64,000 nucleotides of DNA from Methylobacterium sp. SyP6R (GTDB lineage: Bacteria; Pseudomonadota; Alphaproteobacteria; Rhizobiales; Beijerinckiaceae), in contig NZ_JAAQRC020000001.1 in assembly GCF_019216885.1 (NCBI RefSeq), positions 3,144,501 through 3,208,500 of the forward strand, given 5' to 3'. This document shows positions 1 to 7,662 of this stretch, piece by piece. A model generated the notes under the pieces. The model did not search any database. It saw only the letters and a program-made list of their open reading frames with translations, and was not told the DNA's origin. Both the position numbers and the translations under genes were made by a program. Each line of letters begins with the position of its first letter. The stretch's first letter is position 1.

Positions 1-1006
1 GCATCGACAGGTCGTCGAGGTCGAACTTGCCCTTGCGCATCTTCTCGGCGACGCGAAGGGCCTGCTCCTGGTCGATGGTCTCGGCCGCCTTCTCGACGAG
101 CGAGACGATGTCGCCCATGCCGAGGATGCGGTTGGCGACGCGGGCCGGATGGAACTCCTCCAGCGCATCGACCTTCTCGCCGGTGCCGACGAGCTTGATC
201 GGCTTGCCGGTGACCGCCCGCATCGACAAAGCCGCGCCGCCGCGGGAATCGCCGTCCATGCGGGTCAGCACGATGCCGGTGACGCCGAGGCGCCCGTCGA
301 AGGCACGCGCCGTGTTGACCGCGTCCTGGCCGGTCAGCGCGTCGGCGACGAGCAGCACCTCGTGCGGGTTGGTGGCCGCCTTGACGTCGGCGGCCTCCTG
401 CATCAGCGCCTCGTCGAGGGTGACGCGGCCGGCGGTGTCGAGCATCACCACGTCGAAGCCGCCCAAGCGGGCCGCTTCCATGGCGCGCTTGGCGATCTGC
501 ACCGCCGATTGGCCGGCGACGATCGGCAGCGACTCGACGCCGACCTGTTTCGCCAGAATCGCGAGCTGCTCCATCGCCGCCGGGCGGCGGGTGTCGAGGG
601 AGGCGAGCAGCACCCGGCGCTTGTCGCGCTGGGTCAGGCGCCGGGCGATCTTGGCCGTGGTGGTGGTCTTGCCCGAGCCCTGCAGGCCGACCATCAGGAT
701 GCCGACGGGGGCCGGCGCGTTGAGGTCGATGATTCCGGCCTCGCCGCCCAGCATCGCCACGAGCTGGTCGTTGACGATCTTCACGACCATCTGGCCGGGC
801 GTCACCGACTTCAGCACGACGGCGCCGACCGCCTGCTCGCGCACCTTCTCGGTGAAGGAGCGCACGACCTCGAGGGCGACGTCCGCTTCCAGCAGGGCGC
901 GGCGCACCTCGCGCAGGGCGGCGGTCACGTCGGCCTCGGTCAGGGCGCCGCGGCGGGTCAGCCCGGACAGGATGCCGGAGAGGCGGTCGGAGAGGCCTTC
1001 GAACAT
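1..1006 (-). CDS. ffh: Signal recognition particle protein Ffh (3' end outside window)
   Basis: Ffh is the SRP54 GTPase that binds signal sequences together with SRP RNA and delivers ribosomes to FtsY at the inner membrane. The reverse strand reads from ATG at 1006 as MFEGLSDRLSGILSGL, the typical N-terminal helical domain. It continues with the GTPase domain: P-loop GLQGSGKTTTTAK, LDTRRPAAMEQL, LDTAGR and TRMDGDSRGGAAL. The window stops at DLDDLSM, so only the first 335 residues (N and G domains and the start of the linker) are present and the methionine-rich M domain lies outside. No lesion is visible. The identification is secure; only the missing end is unknown. Confidence 0.97.
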   Translation of the reverse strand, partial: MFEGLSDRLSGILSGLTRRGALTEADVTAALREVRRALLEADVALEVVRSFTEKVREQAVGAVVLKSVTPGQMVVKIVNDQLVAMLGGEAGIIDLNAPAPVGILMVGLQGSGKTTTTAKIARRLTQRDKRRVLLASLDTRRPAAMEQLAILAKQVGVESLPIVAGQSAVQIAKRAMEAARLGGFDVVMLDTAGRVTLDEALMQEAADVKAATNPHEVLLVADALTGQDAVNTARAFDGRLGVTGIVLTRMDGDSRGGAALSMRAVTGKPIKLVGTGEKVDALEEFHPARVANRILGMGDIVSLVEKAAETIDQEQALRVAEKMRKGKFDLDDLSM

Positions 1007-1039
1007 GCGCGTCAGTCTCCGGGGATTATTCGTCCGAGG

Positions 1040-1261
1040 TCATTCTTGCAGGCCCGCGGAGGCGGCGCGCCGGGCCTGGAGGGCGCCCTCGAAGTGGCTC
1101 AGCGCCCGCTCGAACTTGTCGCGGCAACCGGGATTGCAGAAGCCGACGACCGCGCCGTTGTAGAGCGTCAGCGAGTCGGCCGCGATCGGCTTGCCCGACC
1201 AGGGGCAGAGCTCGTTCACCGCGTCCTCGATGCGCAACGGCGTAGGGTCGGTCCTGGTCAT
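1040..1261 (-). CDS. Small Cys-rich (treble-clef/YHS-like) protein, 73 aa
   Basis: The reading frame begins MTRTDPTPLRIEDAVNELC and contains CPWSGKPIAADSL and then VGFCNPGCRDKFERAL. Three cysteines in the pattern C-x2-SGK...FC-x3-C resemble the metal-binding knuckles of YHS/TRASH-type small domains, so metal binding is likely; this is a family-level inference. The frame stays open upstream to 1477, but the extension is arginine- and proline-rich, looks non-coding, and the family-like sequence begins at the 1261 start. It ends 33 nt before the ffh start and could be co-transcribed with ffh. Function unknown. Confidence 0.7.
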   Translation of the reverse strand: MTRTDPTPLRIEDAVNELCPWSGKPIAADSLTLYNGAVVGFCNPGCRDKFERALSHFEGALQARRAASAGLQE

Positions 1262-1537
1262 CCGGTCTCCTGCGGGCCGCCCGGTGAGGCGGCCGATCCC
1301 GAGGATTCGCCCAACGCAAGTCGCGCCCGAGGGCGCATCGCGCTGTCGGGCGTTGACCTCCGGCCTCACGGGCCGGTCGGCGTCGAGACGAGACCTCGTC
1401 TTGAGAGGCCGGGGCCTAGCCTCCTGCGCCCGCGATGTCAACGTCCGAAACCAGGTCCGCCCGGATCGAGGGCGCATTTACCGGTTCTTAACCATGCGGG
1501 AGGTTAACTGGTCCTCAAGATTTCCAGGAGATGCGGC

Positions 1538-1990
1538 GTGTCCGATCCCGCCTTGAAGACGCAGACCCCCGCCGCGGCGCGGCAGCCCTCCGGCCCGCTT
1601 CAGGACTGGCTCGCGACCCTGTCGCGGATCGACGCCGCCGACCAGGCGCGCGCCGCACCGCGCCGGCCGGCCGAGGCCTCGCCGGCTTGGGAGCCGCGCA
1701 TCGTCGTCCCGAGCGAGCCGGCGGCGCCCGAGGCTCCTGCGGCGGCGCCTGTTGCCGAGCAGGACGATCTCGCCGCGCTGATGGCCGAGAACATGATGCT
1801 CAAGGCGCGGCTGAGGCAGGAGCACGGCCGCTACGACGAGCTGCAGGCGATGCTCGCCGACGAGCTGCGCGCATTGCGCACCCACGTGCAGCAGGAGGTC
1901 GACCGGGCCGAGGAACTGCGCGCCGAGCGCGACCTGTGGATGGCCCGGGCCGAGGCCCTGGCCCAGCCGCTGTTCCAGCCGCGGCGCTGA
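1538..1990 (+). CDS. Hypothetical coiled-coil protein, 150 aa
   Basis: I chose the GTG start at 1538 because an AGGAG-type ribosome-binding site lies at 1526-1530; the nearby ATG at 1531 opens a different, arginine-rich frame that looks like a shadow. Residues 1-75 are rich in Ala and Pro and look disordered. Residues 75-140 (EQDDLAALMAENMMLKARL and on through QQEVDRAEELRAER) have a strong heptad character and should form a coiled coil. There is no signal peptide or membrane segment. It is divergent from the small Cys-rich gene and ffh, and followed by a miniature repeat and a strong hairpin. I do not recognise a family. Confidence 0.65.
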   Translation: MSDPALKTQTPAAARQPSGPLQDWLATLSRIDAADQARAAPRRPAEASPAWEPRIVVPSEPAAPEAPAAAPVAEQDDLAALMAENMMLKARLRQEHGRYDELQAMLADELRALRTHVQQEVDRAEELRAERDLWMARAEALAQPLFQPRR

Positions 1991-2015
1991 TAAGATCCCG
2001 GAGTCGGGAGACCTT

Positions 2016-2140
2016 ATACCAATGGCCCAGGATGCTGACGCATCGGGCCATTGATCCAACTCGAATTTTCGATTTCAAGCCAGAGGCTTGGCGAAAATTC
2101 GAGAACGGAACCAAAGGTCGTTTCCAACGACCGTTGGTAT
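2016..2140. repeat. 125-bp miniature repeat, copy 1 (MITE-like)
   Basis: This segment begins ATACCAATGG and ends CCGTTGGTAT, which are 10-bp terminal inverted repeats with one mismatch. A second copy of exactly the same length lies at 36201-36325, differing at only a few positions. The interior carries further inverted repeats (AATTTTCG against CGAAAATT). It lies between the stop of the coiled-coil gene and a hairpin terminator. Length, terminal repeats and dispersed copies fit a non-autonomous miniature transposable element. No transposase with matching ends is visible in the window. Confidence 0.8.
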
Positions 2141-2159
2141 TACCCCGAGCCTCTTGCAC

Positions 2160-2209
2160 AAGACGAAACGCCCCGGCATCGACGGATCGATGCCGGGGCG
2201 TTTCGTCTT
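2160..2209. terminator. 23-bp perfect hairpin between convergent genes
   Basis: Arms at 2160-2182 and 2187-2209 are perfectly complementary around a CGGA loop, with AAGACGAAACG at the outer end. The right arm is followed by a short T run. It sits between the rightward coiled-coil gene and the leftward glycosyltransferase and can serve as a terminator for both. Confidence 0.85.
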
Positions 2210-2288
2210 TCCGGGTGTCATGCTCGGACGCGAAAACCCCCGGCCGCCGTCCCCGGGGGGAGGGCGGTCGGCGCCGAGGCTCGCGGGA

Positions 2289-5200
2289 TCAGGCCCGCTT
2301 CGCCCGGTCGGCCTCGACGACCTCGCCGTAGATGACCGCGAGCTCCTCCGCCTGCTGGTCCGCCTTGCGGATCGAGGCGCTGTGATCGGGCGAGCGCAGG
2401 TGGATCGCCGGGTTGTCGTCGATGGAGCGGAGCGCCGTGAGGAGGCCGGTCTCGTCCGCCACGTCGACGACGTAGCCGTTGCGGCCTTCGACCACGCAAT
2501 CGGCCACCGCGCCCCGGTCGGACGCGACGACCCAGCAGCCCGCGGCGATCGCCTCGCGGGTCACCAGGCCGTAGCTCTCCGGCCAGACCGACGGCGCGAG
2601 CAGCACGTCGATATGGGCGTAGAGGCCGCCGACGCTCGATTGCGGGAACTTGCCCCTGATCTCGACGGGCACGCTGCCCCATTCCTCCGTCACCCGCTCG
2701 TTCGGGTGCATGGCGTGGTCGATCAGCAGCAGGCTCAGGTTCCGGAACGGCTCGTTGCGGATCACGTTGCGGATCAGGCCGTAGCCCTTGTGGTCGGCGA
2801 GGCCCCCGATGAAGCCGAGGCGGACCCGGCCGGTCGGGCTCTCGGTCCGGACGACCTCGGGCAGGCGCGACACGCCGTTCTCGACCACCTCGATCCGGTC
2901 GAGGCCGACGCGCCGGCACAGGTCGCCGAACGGCTGCGATACGGTCAGGACGCGCTCGGCGCTCCTGATGCAGCGCAGCAGGGTCCGGGCCCGGACGTAA
3001 TCCTCGCTCATGTAGGTGTCGAGCGGGGCCTTGCCGGTGAAGTCGTAGGTCACGACCCTCCGGTTGCCGTCGATCAGGAACTGGTGCGGCGAGATCCACC
3101 AGCCGTCGTGCATCGTGATCAGGTAGGGGATGCGGCGCCGGATCGCCGCGGTGACGCAGCTCGTGGTCAGCCGCTGGATGCAGTGGAAGTGGATCAGGTC
3201 GGGGTCGATCCGGTCGAGGACGCGGTCGAAGACGCGCTCCATCTCGGGATCCTCGACGAGGCTGTCGATGTCGGGGCGATTGGCGGCGGTGATGCAGAAC
3301 ACCCGCACGCCGTCGCGCACGTACCAGTCGAGGGCGTAGGGCGTCGGCCCGCCCTCGAGGGTGCAGATCACGTCGATCTGCCACTCGGGCCCGAGGATCC
3401 GCTTGAGCGAGCGGACGTTGTCGTAGACCACCCGGGTTGCGCCGCCGATGGCCTGCGGCGGGTAGAACACGTTGACGATCACGAGCTTCCTGCGCGGGGC
3501 GAGCTGGCGCGCCGTCGACCGCTCGATGGTCCCGGTCAGCTCCCGCGCCTGGCGCTCCATCCCGTAGCGGTCGAGCACGACCTGCCGGGCCGCCTCGCCG
3601 ATCCGCCGCCTGTCGTCCGGTGAGCGGACCAGGCGGTCGAGGGCGGCGTGGAACGCCGCGCTCGATTCGCACAGGAAGCCGGTCTCGCCCTCGACGATCA
3701 CCTCGCGATGCGTCTGCGTGGCGCTCACCACGGACGGAATGCCGAACATCGCGGCCTCCATCCACTTGATCTCGCTCTTGCAGTCGTTGAACGCGTCCGG
3801 CACCAGCACCGAGATGTTGATGTCGGCCTCGCGCAGGAGGTCCCAGTACGATCCGACATTGGCGATCGGCCGCGAGACGATGATGTACTCGGCCCAGGGG
3901 CGCAGCAGGTCCGAGACCGTCACGTCGCCGATCACCACGACGCGGATCCGGGCCCCATGGGTCTCGAACAGGCGCGCCAGCGCCGGCTCGATCAGCTGCT
4001 CGAAGTCCAGCTTGTGAGCCTTGGTGCCCGAGCCGTAGAAGATCGTGACGACGTCCCGGGCCGTGGTCCCCTGCCCTTGCGCCTGTCCCTGCATGCTGAC
4101 GACATGCGGGCTGCTCAGGGCGTTCGGCTGGTGGAACACCGTGCCGGTCCGGACCCGGCGCTCGAGGTGCCGGGCGAGGCTCGGTGTCGAGGCCATGCCG
4201 TAATCGCACAAGGCGGCGGCCTCGGCGAACAGACTGACGCCGCAGGCCATCGAGGCATGCTGACGGGCGTCGATCAGGCCGGCATAGGTTTCGAGCCCTG
4301 GCGGAAAATAATCAGAGTCGAATACCAGGTCGTCGATGTCGTAGATCGTCACGATGCCGAGTTCTGCCGTCTTGGAGATGGCATCGATGACGTTGGGAAA
4401 TGCGGGAACTCGGTAGAATATCGTATAGTCGATCTGCATGAGATCGGATATATACTTGTCATGATCCTTGGTATAATCGTAGACCGTAACCTCGTAGCCG
4501 GCCGCCGCGAGCTGCTCTGCCCGCTGGTCGACCCGGTAGAAGCGGCATTGCGCCAGGTCGCAATTGGCGTAGACGGCGACGCGGCGGACGGGGCTCGCGC
4601 CCACCACCGGCCGCTCCTCGTCCCGTGCGAGGCGCCGCGCGGCCTCGGTCACGCGCGTGCGTGCCTCGCCGTAGCCCGCGCGCAAGGCGACGTCCGCGCT
4701 CTTCTCCCAGACGTCGTAGAAGAATTTTTCCTGGATCTCGCGCAGCCGACGACGCAGGCCGACATCGCCCGGATACTTTTTCACGCCCGCCGCCATGGTG
4801 CACTCCGCGGCCTTCGGCTCGCCGAGCTCCAGCTGGCCTTGGGCCAAGTGGCGGAAGGTCCACTCGTTGCCGGCATCGAGCGCGACGATGTGCCGGCGCA
4901 GGCTGGTCGCCAGGACGAGATTGCCGCCGCGCTGGAGCAGGTCAGCCCGATGGTTGAGGGCGCGGGGGTGCCCAGGCGCGTAGACCAGCGCGCGCGCATA
5001 CAGTTCGGCGGCCTCGACACTCTTACCCTCAATCGCGCGCGCGTCAGCCACGTCGACGATAAAGCCGGCGACCGAGGGATCGTTCAGGTCCAGCGCCCAG
5101 GCGAGCAGATTCTTTACGATCCGGCTCGGCTTGACCGGCTCGGCCTGATCCGCCCCCTGCTCCATGTGGGTCGCGACTGCGGCCTCGACCGCGCGCGGCA

Positions 5201-6176
5201 GCTTTGCCCCCTCGGTCGCCTGCACGAGCGCCCTCAGGTTCGGCCAGCGCGGTTCGTCCGCGTCACTCCTCAACCAGCGCCGGTAGCGCTCCTGCCGCGC
5301 TGATTCGATGGAGGAGCCGTCGGCTTCGTACTCGGCGCGGAAGAACGCGTCGTCGAAGGCGCCGTCGAGCGAGATGTCAAATTGTTCATGCTGACCGGTC
5401 TCACAGAAATGCCGAATGCATTCGGCCCGATTGAAGAATTTTCTGTTATCTCTAAGATATTTGTACCGATAATAATCATGATCGAAATATCGAGAGAAAT
5501 ACGGAATATTGATGCCGTGAAAGCGGGCGATCTCCTCTTCGCTGAAATAGACGAGCTGATCATCATCCGGGCGCAAGCGCTGCTTGACGGTAGCGACCGC
5601 CTCCTCGGGCTCTAGCCCTTGCGGAACTCTGATGCCGTACAGTTGCGAAACGAAGGCCGCGTCGTAGTGGGGCGGTGTGCCGTTGCGGCCTTCGGCACGG
5701 CCGTGATCGAAGTAGTGCTTCAGGCGCCCGGCCGTCGACGGGATCACCCGCGCGATGTCGGGATTGTAGACGATGTAGCTTGCGAGGTTGAAACTACGGG
5801 GAAGGCCGTTCCCCGCGACGCCCGACGCCGCGGCGAGCTGCGCACTGGCGTAGGGCCGGCGCTCCGCCCTGCCATGGTCGACGTAATGGAAGACCGCTTG
5901 GAAATCCCACTTGATCGCGGCGGCGACGTCCGGGTTCAGCCGCAGATACGTGTGGACGTCGAAATCTTTCGGAAGCCCGCTGCTGGCTGCGGCGGCAGCG
6001 CGGGCCTGGGCTTCGTTCCCGAAACGGCCCTCGACCCGCCCGAACTCGTTCCAATGCCGGACGATCTCGTCATCCGTAGCATTGTTCAAGTCGGCATAAT
6101 AATCACGATAAAACCTGATGTCGAGCGCTGCGTCCTTCTTGCGCGCGCCGCGTCGTGATAGCTTGAAAAAATTCAT
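2289..6176 (-). CDS. Large two-domain glycosyltransferase with N-terminal repeats, 1295 aa
   Basis: I chose ATG 6176 (MNFFKLSRRGARKKD) because GGGGAG lies just upstream on the reverse strand; the frame is open further but with a poor sequence. Residues about 15-265 hold several units of the form D-Y-x-NPD-x-HY-x-HG-x-E-R (for example FHYVDHGRAERRP and KHYFDHGRAEGR). Residues about 350-480 look like TPR helices. They are followed by two GT-B regions: one starting RRVAVYANCDLAQCRFYRV, and a second starting KLVIVNVFYPPQAIGGATR with the GT4-type donor-site sequence PESYGLVTREAIAAG. It probably builds a surface polysaccharide or glycosylates a protein; acceptor and sugar are unknown. It stands alone, its 5' half is visibly AT-richer than the neighbours, and it may have been acquired by transfer. 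Confidence 0.85.
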   Translation of the reverse strand: MNFFKLSRRGARKKDAALDIRFYRDYYADLNNATDDEIVRHWNEFGRVEGRFGNEAQARAAAAASSGLPKDFDVHTYLRLNPDVAAAIKWDFQAVFHYVDHGRAERRPYASAQLAAASGVAGNGLPRSFNLASYIVYNPDIARVIPSTAGRLKHYFDHGRAEGRNGTPPHYDAAFVSQLYGIRVPQGLEPEEAVATVKQRLRPDDDQLVYFSEEEIARFHGINIPYFSRYFDHDYYRYKYLRDNRKFFNRAECIRHFCETGQHEQFDISLDGAFDDAFFRAEYEADGSSIESARQERYRRWLRSDADEPRWPNLRALVQATEGAKLPRAVEAAVATHMEQGADQAEPVKPSRIVKNLLAWALDLNDPSVAGFIVDVADARAIEGKSVEAAELYARALVYAPGHPRALNHRADLLQRGGNLVLATSLRRHIVALDAGNEWTFRHLAQGQLELGEPKAAECTMAAGVKKYPGDVGLRRRLREIQEKFFYDVWEKSADVALRAGYGEARTRVTEAARRLARDEERPVVGASPVRRVAVYANCDLAQCRFYRVDQRAEQLAAAGYEVTVYDYTKDHDKYISDLMQIDYTIFYRVPAFPNVIDAISKTAELGIVTIYDIDDLVFDSDYFPPGLETYAGLIDARQHASMACGVSLFAEAAALCDYGMASTPSLARHLERRVRTGTVFHQPNALSSPHVVSMQGQAQGQGTTARDVVTIFYGSGTKAHKLDFEQLIEPALARLFETHGARIRVVVIGDVTVSDLLRPWAEYIIVSRPIANVGSYWDLLREADINISVLVPDAFNDCKSEIKWMEAAMFGIPSVVSATQTHREVIVEGETGFLCESSAAFHAALDRLVRSPDDRRRIGEAARQVVLDRYGMERQARELTGTIERSTARQLAPRRKLVIVNVFYPPQAIGGATRVVYDNVRSLKRILGPEWQIDVICTLEGGPTPYALDWYVRDGVRVFCITAANRPDIDSLVEDPEMERVFDRVLDRIDPDLIHFHCIQRLTTSCVTAAIRRRIPYLITMHDGWWISPHQFLIDGNRRVVTYDFTGKAPLDTYMSEDYVRARTLLRCIRSAERVLTVSQPFGDLCRRVGLDRIEVVENGVSRLPEVVRTESPTGRVRLGFIGGLADHKGYGLIRNVIRNEPFRNLSLLLIDHAMHPNERVTEEWGSVPVEIRGKFPQSSVGGLYAHIDVLLAPSVWPESYGLVTREAIAAGCWVVASDRGAVADCVVEGRNGYVVDVADETGLLTALRSIDDNPAIHLRSPDHSASIRKADQQAEELAVIYGEVVEADRAKRA

Positions 6177-6326
6177 CTCGCTCCCCGCTCTTGCCGATCG
6201 TTTCAAAAGTTTCTCATGAAAATCACTGTCCTGGTGAGGCCAGGCTCGAAATAATATCGCTAGTTCATCCAGTTCATGCTTGGATCCCCTGAAGCAATAT
6301 TTCTGCCGCACTGCAAAAAGCGAGAG

Positions 6327-6356
6327 GATGTACGAGCCGGGCCGCGATGATGTCAA
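6327..6356 (-). promoter_or_regulatory. Putative sigma-70-like promoter of the glycosyltransferase
   Basis: On the reverse strand TTGACA (6356-6351) is followed after 18 nt by TACATC (6332-6327), about 150 nt before the chosen start codon. The rest of 6177-6499, between this gene and divergent aroC, is an AT-richer leader with no convincing ORF. A fragment at 6457-6470 (AAAATGCTCTAGAGC) resembles one end of the TA-flanked miniature repeat found at 12597-12700. Confidence 0.4.
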
Positions 6357-6499
6357 GCCACCAGGCGGCGTCGAGCACGGGCGGCAGGGCCGAACCGGGG
6401 CACCGGCTCGAGGCCGATGCCGGGCCGGTCGATGCGGGAGACCATTTCCCGTCCGGCGCAAAATGCTCTAGAGCGGCCGGATCATCGCTCGTAGCCGCC

Positions 6500-7609
6500 A
6501 TGTCGCATAACAGCTTCGGTCACCTCTTCCGCGTCACCACCTTCGGCGAGAGCCACGGCCCGGCCCTCGGCTGCGTCGTCGATGGCTGCCCGCCGCTGAT
6601 TCCGCTCGAGGCGGCGGAGATCCAGGCCGAGCTCGACCGGCGCCGGCCGGGCCAGTCGCGCTTCACCACCCAGCGCCAGGAGCCGGACCAGGTCCGCATC
6701 CTCTCGGGCGTCTTCGCCGACGACCGCACCGACGGGCGCCAGCTCACCACCGGCACGCCGATCGCGCTCATGATCGAGAACGTCGACCAGCGCTCCAAGG
6801 ATTACTCGGAGATCCGCGACAGCTACCGGCCCGGCCACGCCGATTACGCCTACGACGCCAAGTACGGCATCCGCGACTATCGCGGCGGCGGCCGCTCCTC
6901 GGCCCGGGAGACCGCCGCCCGGGTGGCGGCGGGCGCGGTGGCCCGCAAGGTGCTGCCCGGGGTGACGATCCGCGGCGCCCTGGTGCAGATCGGCCCGCAC
7001 GCGATCGACCGCGCCCGCTTCGACTGGGACGAGGTCCACAACAACCCGTTCTTCTGCCCGGACGCAGTCGCCGCAGGCCAATGGGCGGACTACCTCGACG
7101 GCATCCGCAAGGCGGGCTCGTCGGTCGGGGCGGTGATCGAGGTGGTGGCCGAGGGCGTGCCCGTCGGCCTCGGTGCCCCGGTCTACGGCAAGCTCGACGC
7201 GGACCTCGCCGCCGCCATGATGTCGATCAACGCCGTCAAGGGCGTTGAGATCGGCGACGGCTTCGCGGCGGCGGCCTTGCGCGGCGAGGAGAATGCCGAC
7301 GAGATGCGGCCGGGGAACGATGGGCGCCCGATCTTCCTCGCCAACCATGCCGGCGGCGTGCTCGGCGGCATCTCGACCGGCCAGCCGCTGGTCTGCCGCT
7401 TCGCCGTCAAGCCGACCTCCTCGATCCTGACCCCGCGGGCGAGCGTCAGCCGCGACAACCGCCCGGTTGACGTGCTGACCAAGGGCCGCCACGACCCCTG
7501 CGTCGGCATCCGGGCGGTGCCGGTGGGCGAGGCGATGATGGCCTGCGTGCTCGCCGACCACTGGCTGCGCCACCGCGGGCAAATCGGAGAGGGCATTCAG
7601 TCTCCGTGA
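6500..7609 (+). CDS. aroC: Chorismate synthase
   Basis: AroC converts 5-enolpyruvylshikimate-3-phosphate to chorismate, the last shikimate-pathway step, using reduced FMN. The protein starts [20 protein letters not shown], with the family's N-terminal GESHG signature, and contains the [18 protein letters not shown] motif. At 369 residues it has the normal length. The start at 6500 gives the canonical N-terminus; the frame is open upstream but unlike the family. It lies 53 nt upstream of ribB on the same strand. Chorismate synthase needs reduced flavin, so a riboflavin-synthesis neighbour is functionally sensible, though the palindrome between them suggests separate control. Confidence 0.97.
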   Translation: MSHNSFGHLFRVTTFGESHGPALGCVVDGCPPLIPLEAAEIQAELDRRRPGQSRFTTQRQEPDQVRILSGVFADDRTDGRQLTTGTPIALMIENVDQRSKDYSEIRDSYRPGHADYAYDAKYGIRDYRGGGRSSARETAARVAAGAVARKVLPGVTIRGALVQIGPHAIDRARFDWDEVHNNPFFCPDAVAAGQWADYLDGIRKAGSSVGAVIEVVAEGVPVGLGAPVYGKLDADLAAAMMSINAVKGVEIGDGFAAAALRGEENADEMRPGNDGRPIFLANHAGGVLGGISTGQPLVCRFAVKPTSSILTPRASVSRDNRPVDVLTKGRHDPCVGIRAVPVGEAMMACVLADHWLRHRGQIGEGIQSP

Positions 7610-7620
7610 AGGGGACGGTC

Positions 7621-7639
7621 GTTTCAGTTTGACTGAAAC
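7621..7639. promoter_or_regulatory. Perfect 8-bp palindrome before HTH-ribB (candidate operator)
   Basis: GTTTCAGT (7621-7628), spacer TTG, then ACTGAAAC (7632-7639) form a perfect inverted repeat 23 nt before the GTG start at 7663 and 11 nt after the aroC stop. It is AT-rich for this genome and has no T run after it, which makes an operator likelier than a terminator. The adjacent protein starts with a helix-turn-helix, so autoregulation is an obvious hypothesis. No FMN riboswitch consensus is visible in this 53-nt gap. Confidence 0.45.
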
Positions 7640-7662
7640 CGCCGGCAGGCTATGACGGGAGC

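Noticed and set aside
1262..1477. N-terminal extension of the small Cys-rich protein
   Set aside because: Extension is Arg/Pro-rich, without conservation-like features; the start at 1261 gives the family-like protein.
149..1507. 452-codon forward frame over ffh
   Set aside because: The reverse strand encodes Ffh with all GTPase motifs; the forward frame is a GC shadow.
6177..6461. 95-residue N-terminal extension of the glycosyltransferase
   Set aside because: A good ribosome-binding site precedes ATG 6176, and the extension covers an AT-rich promoter-like region and has no domain character.
7610..7662. FMN riboswitch before ribB
   Set aside because: The gap is only 53 nt, too short, and lacks RFN-element consensus.
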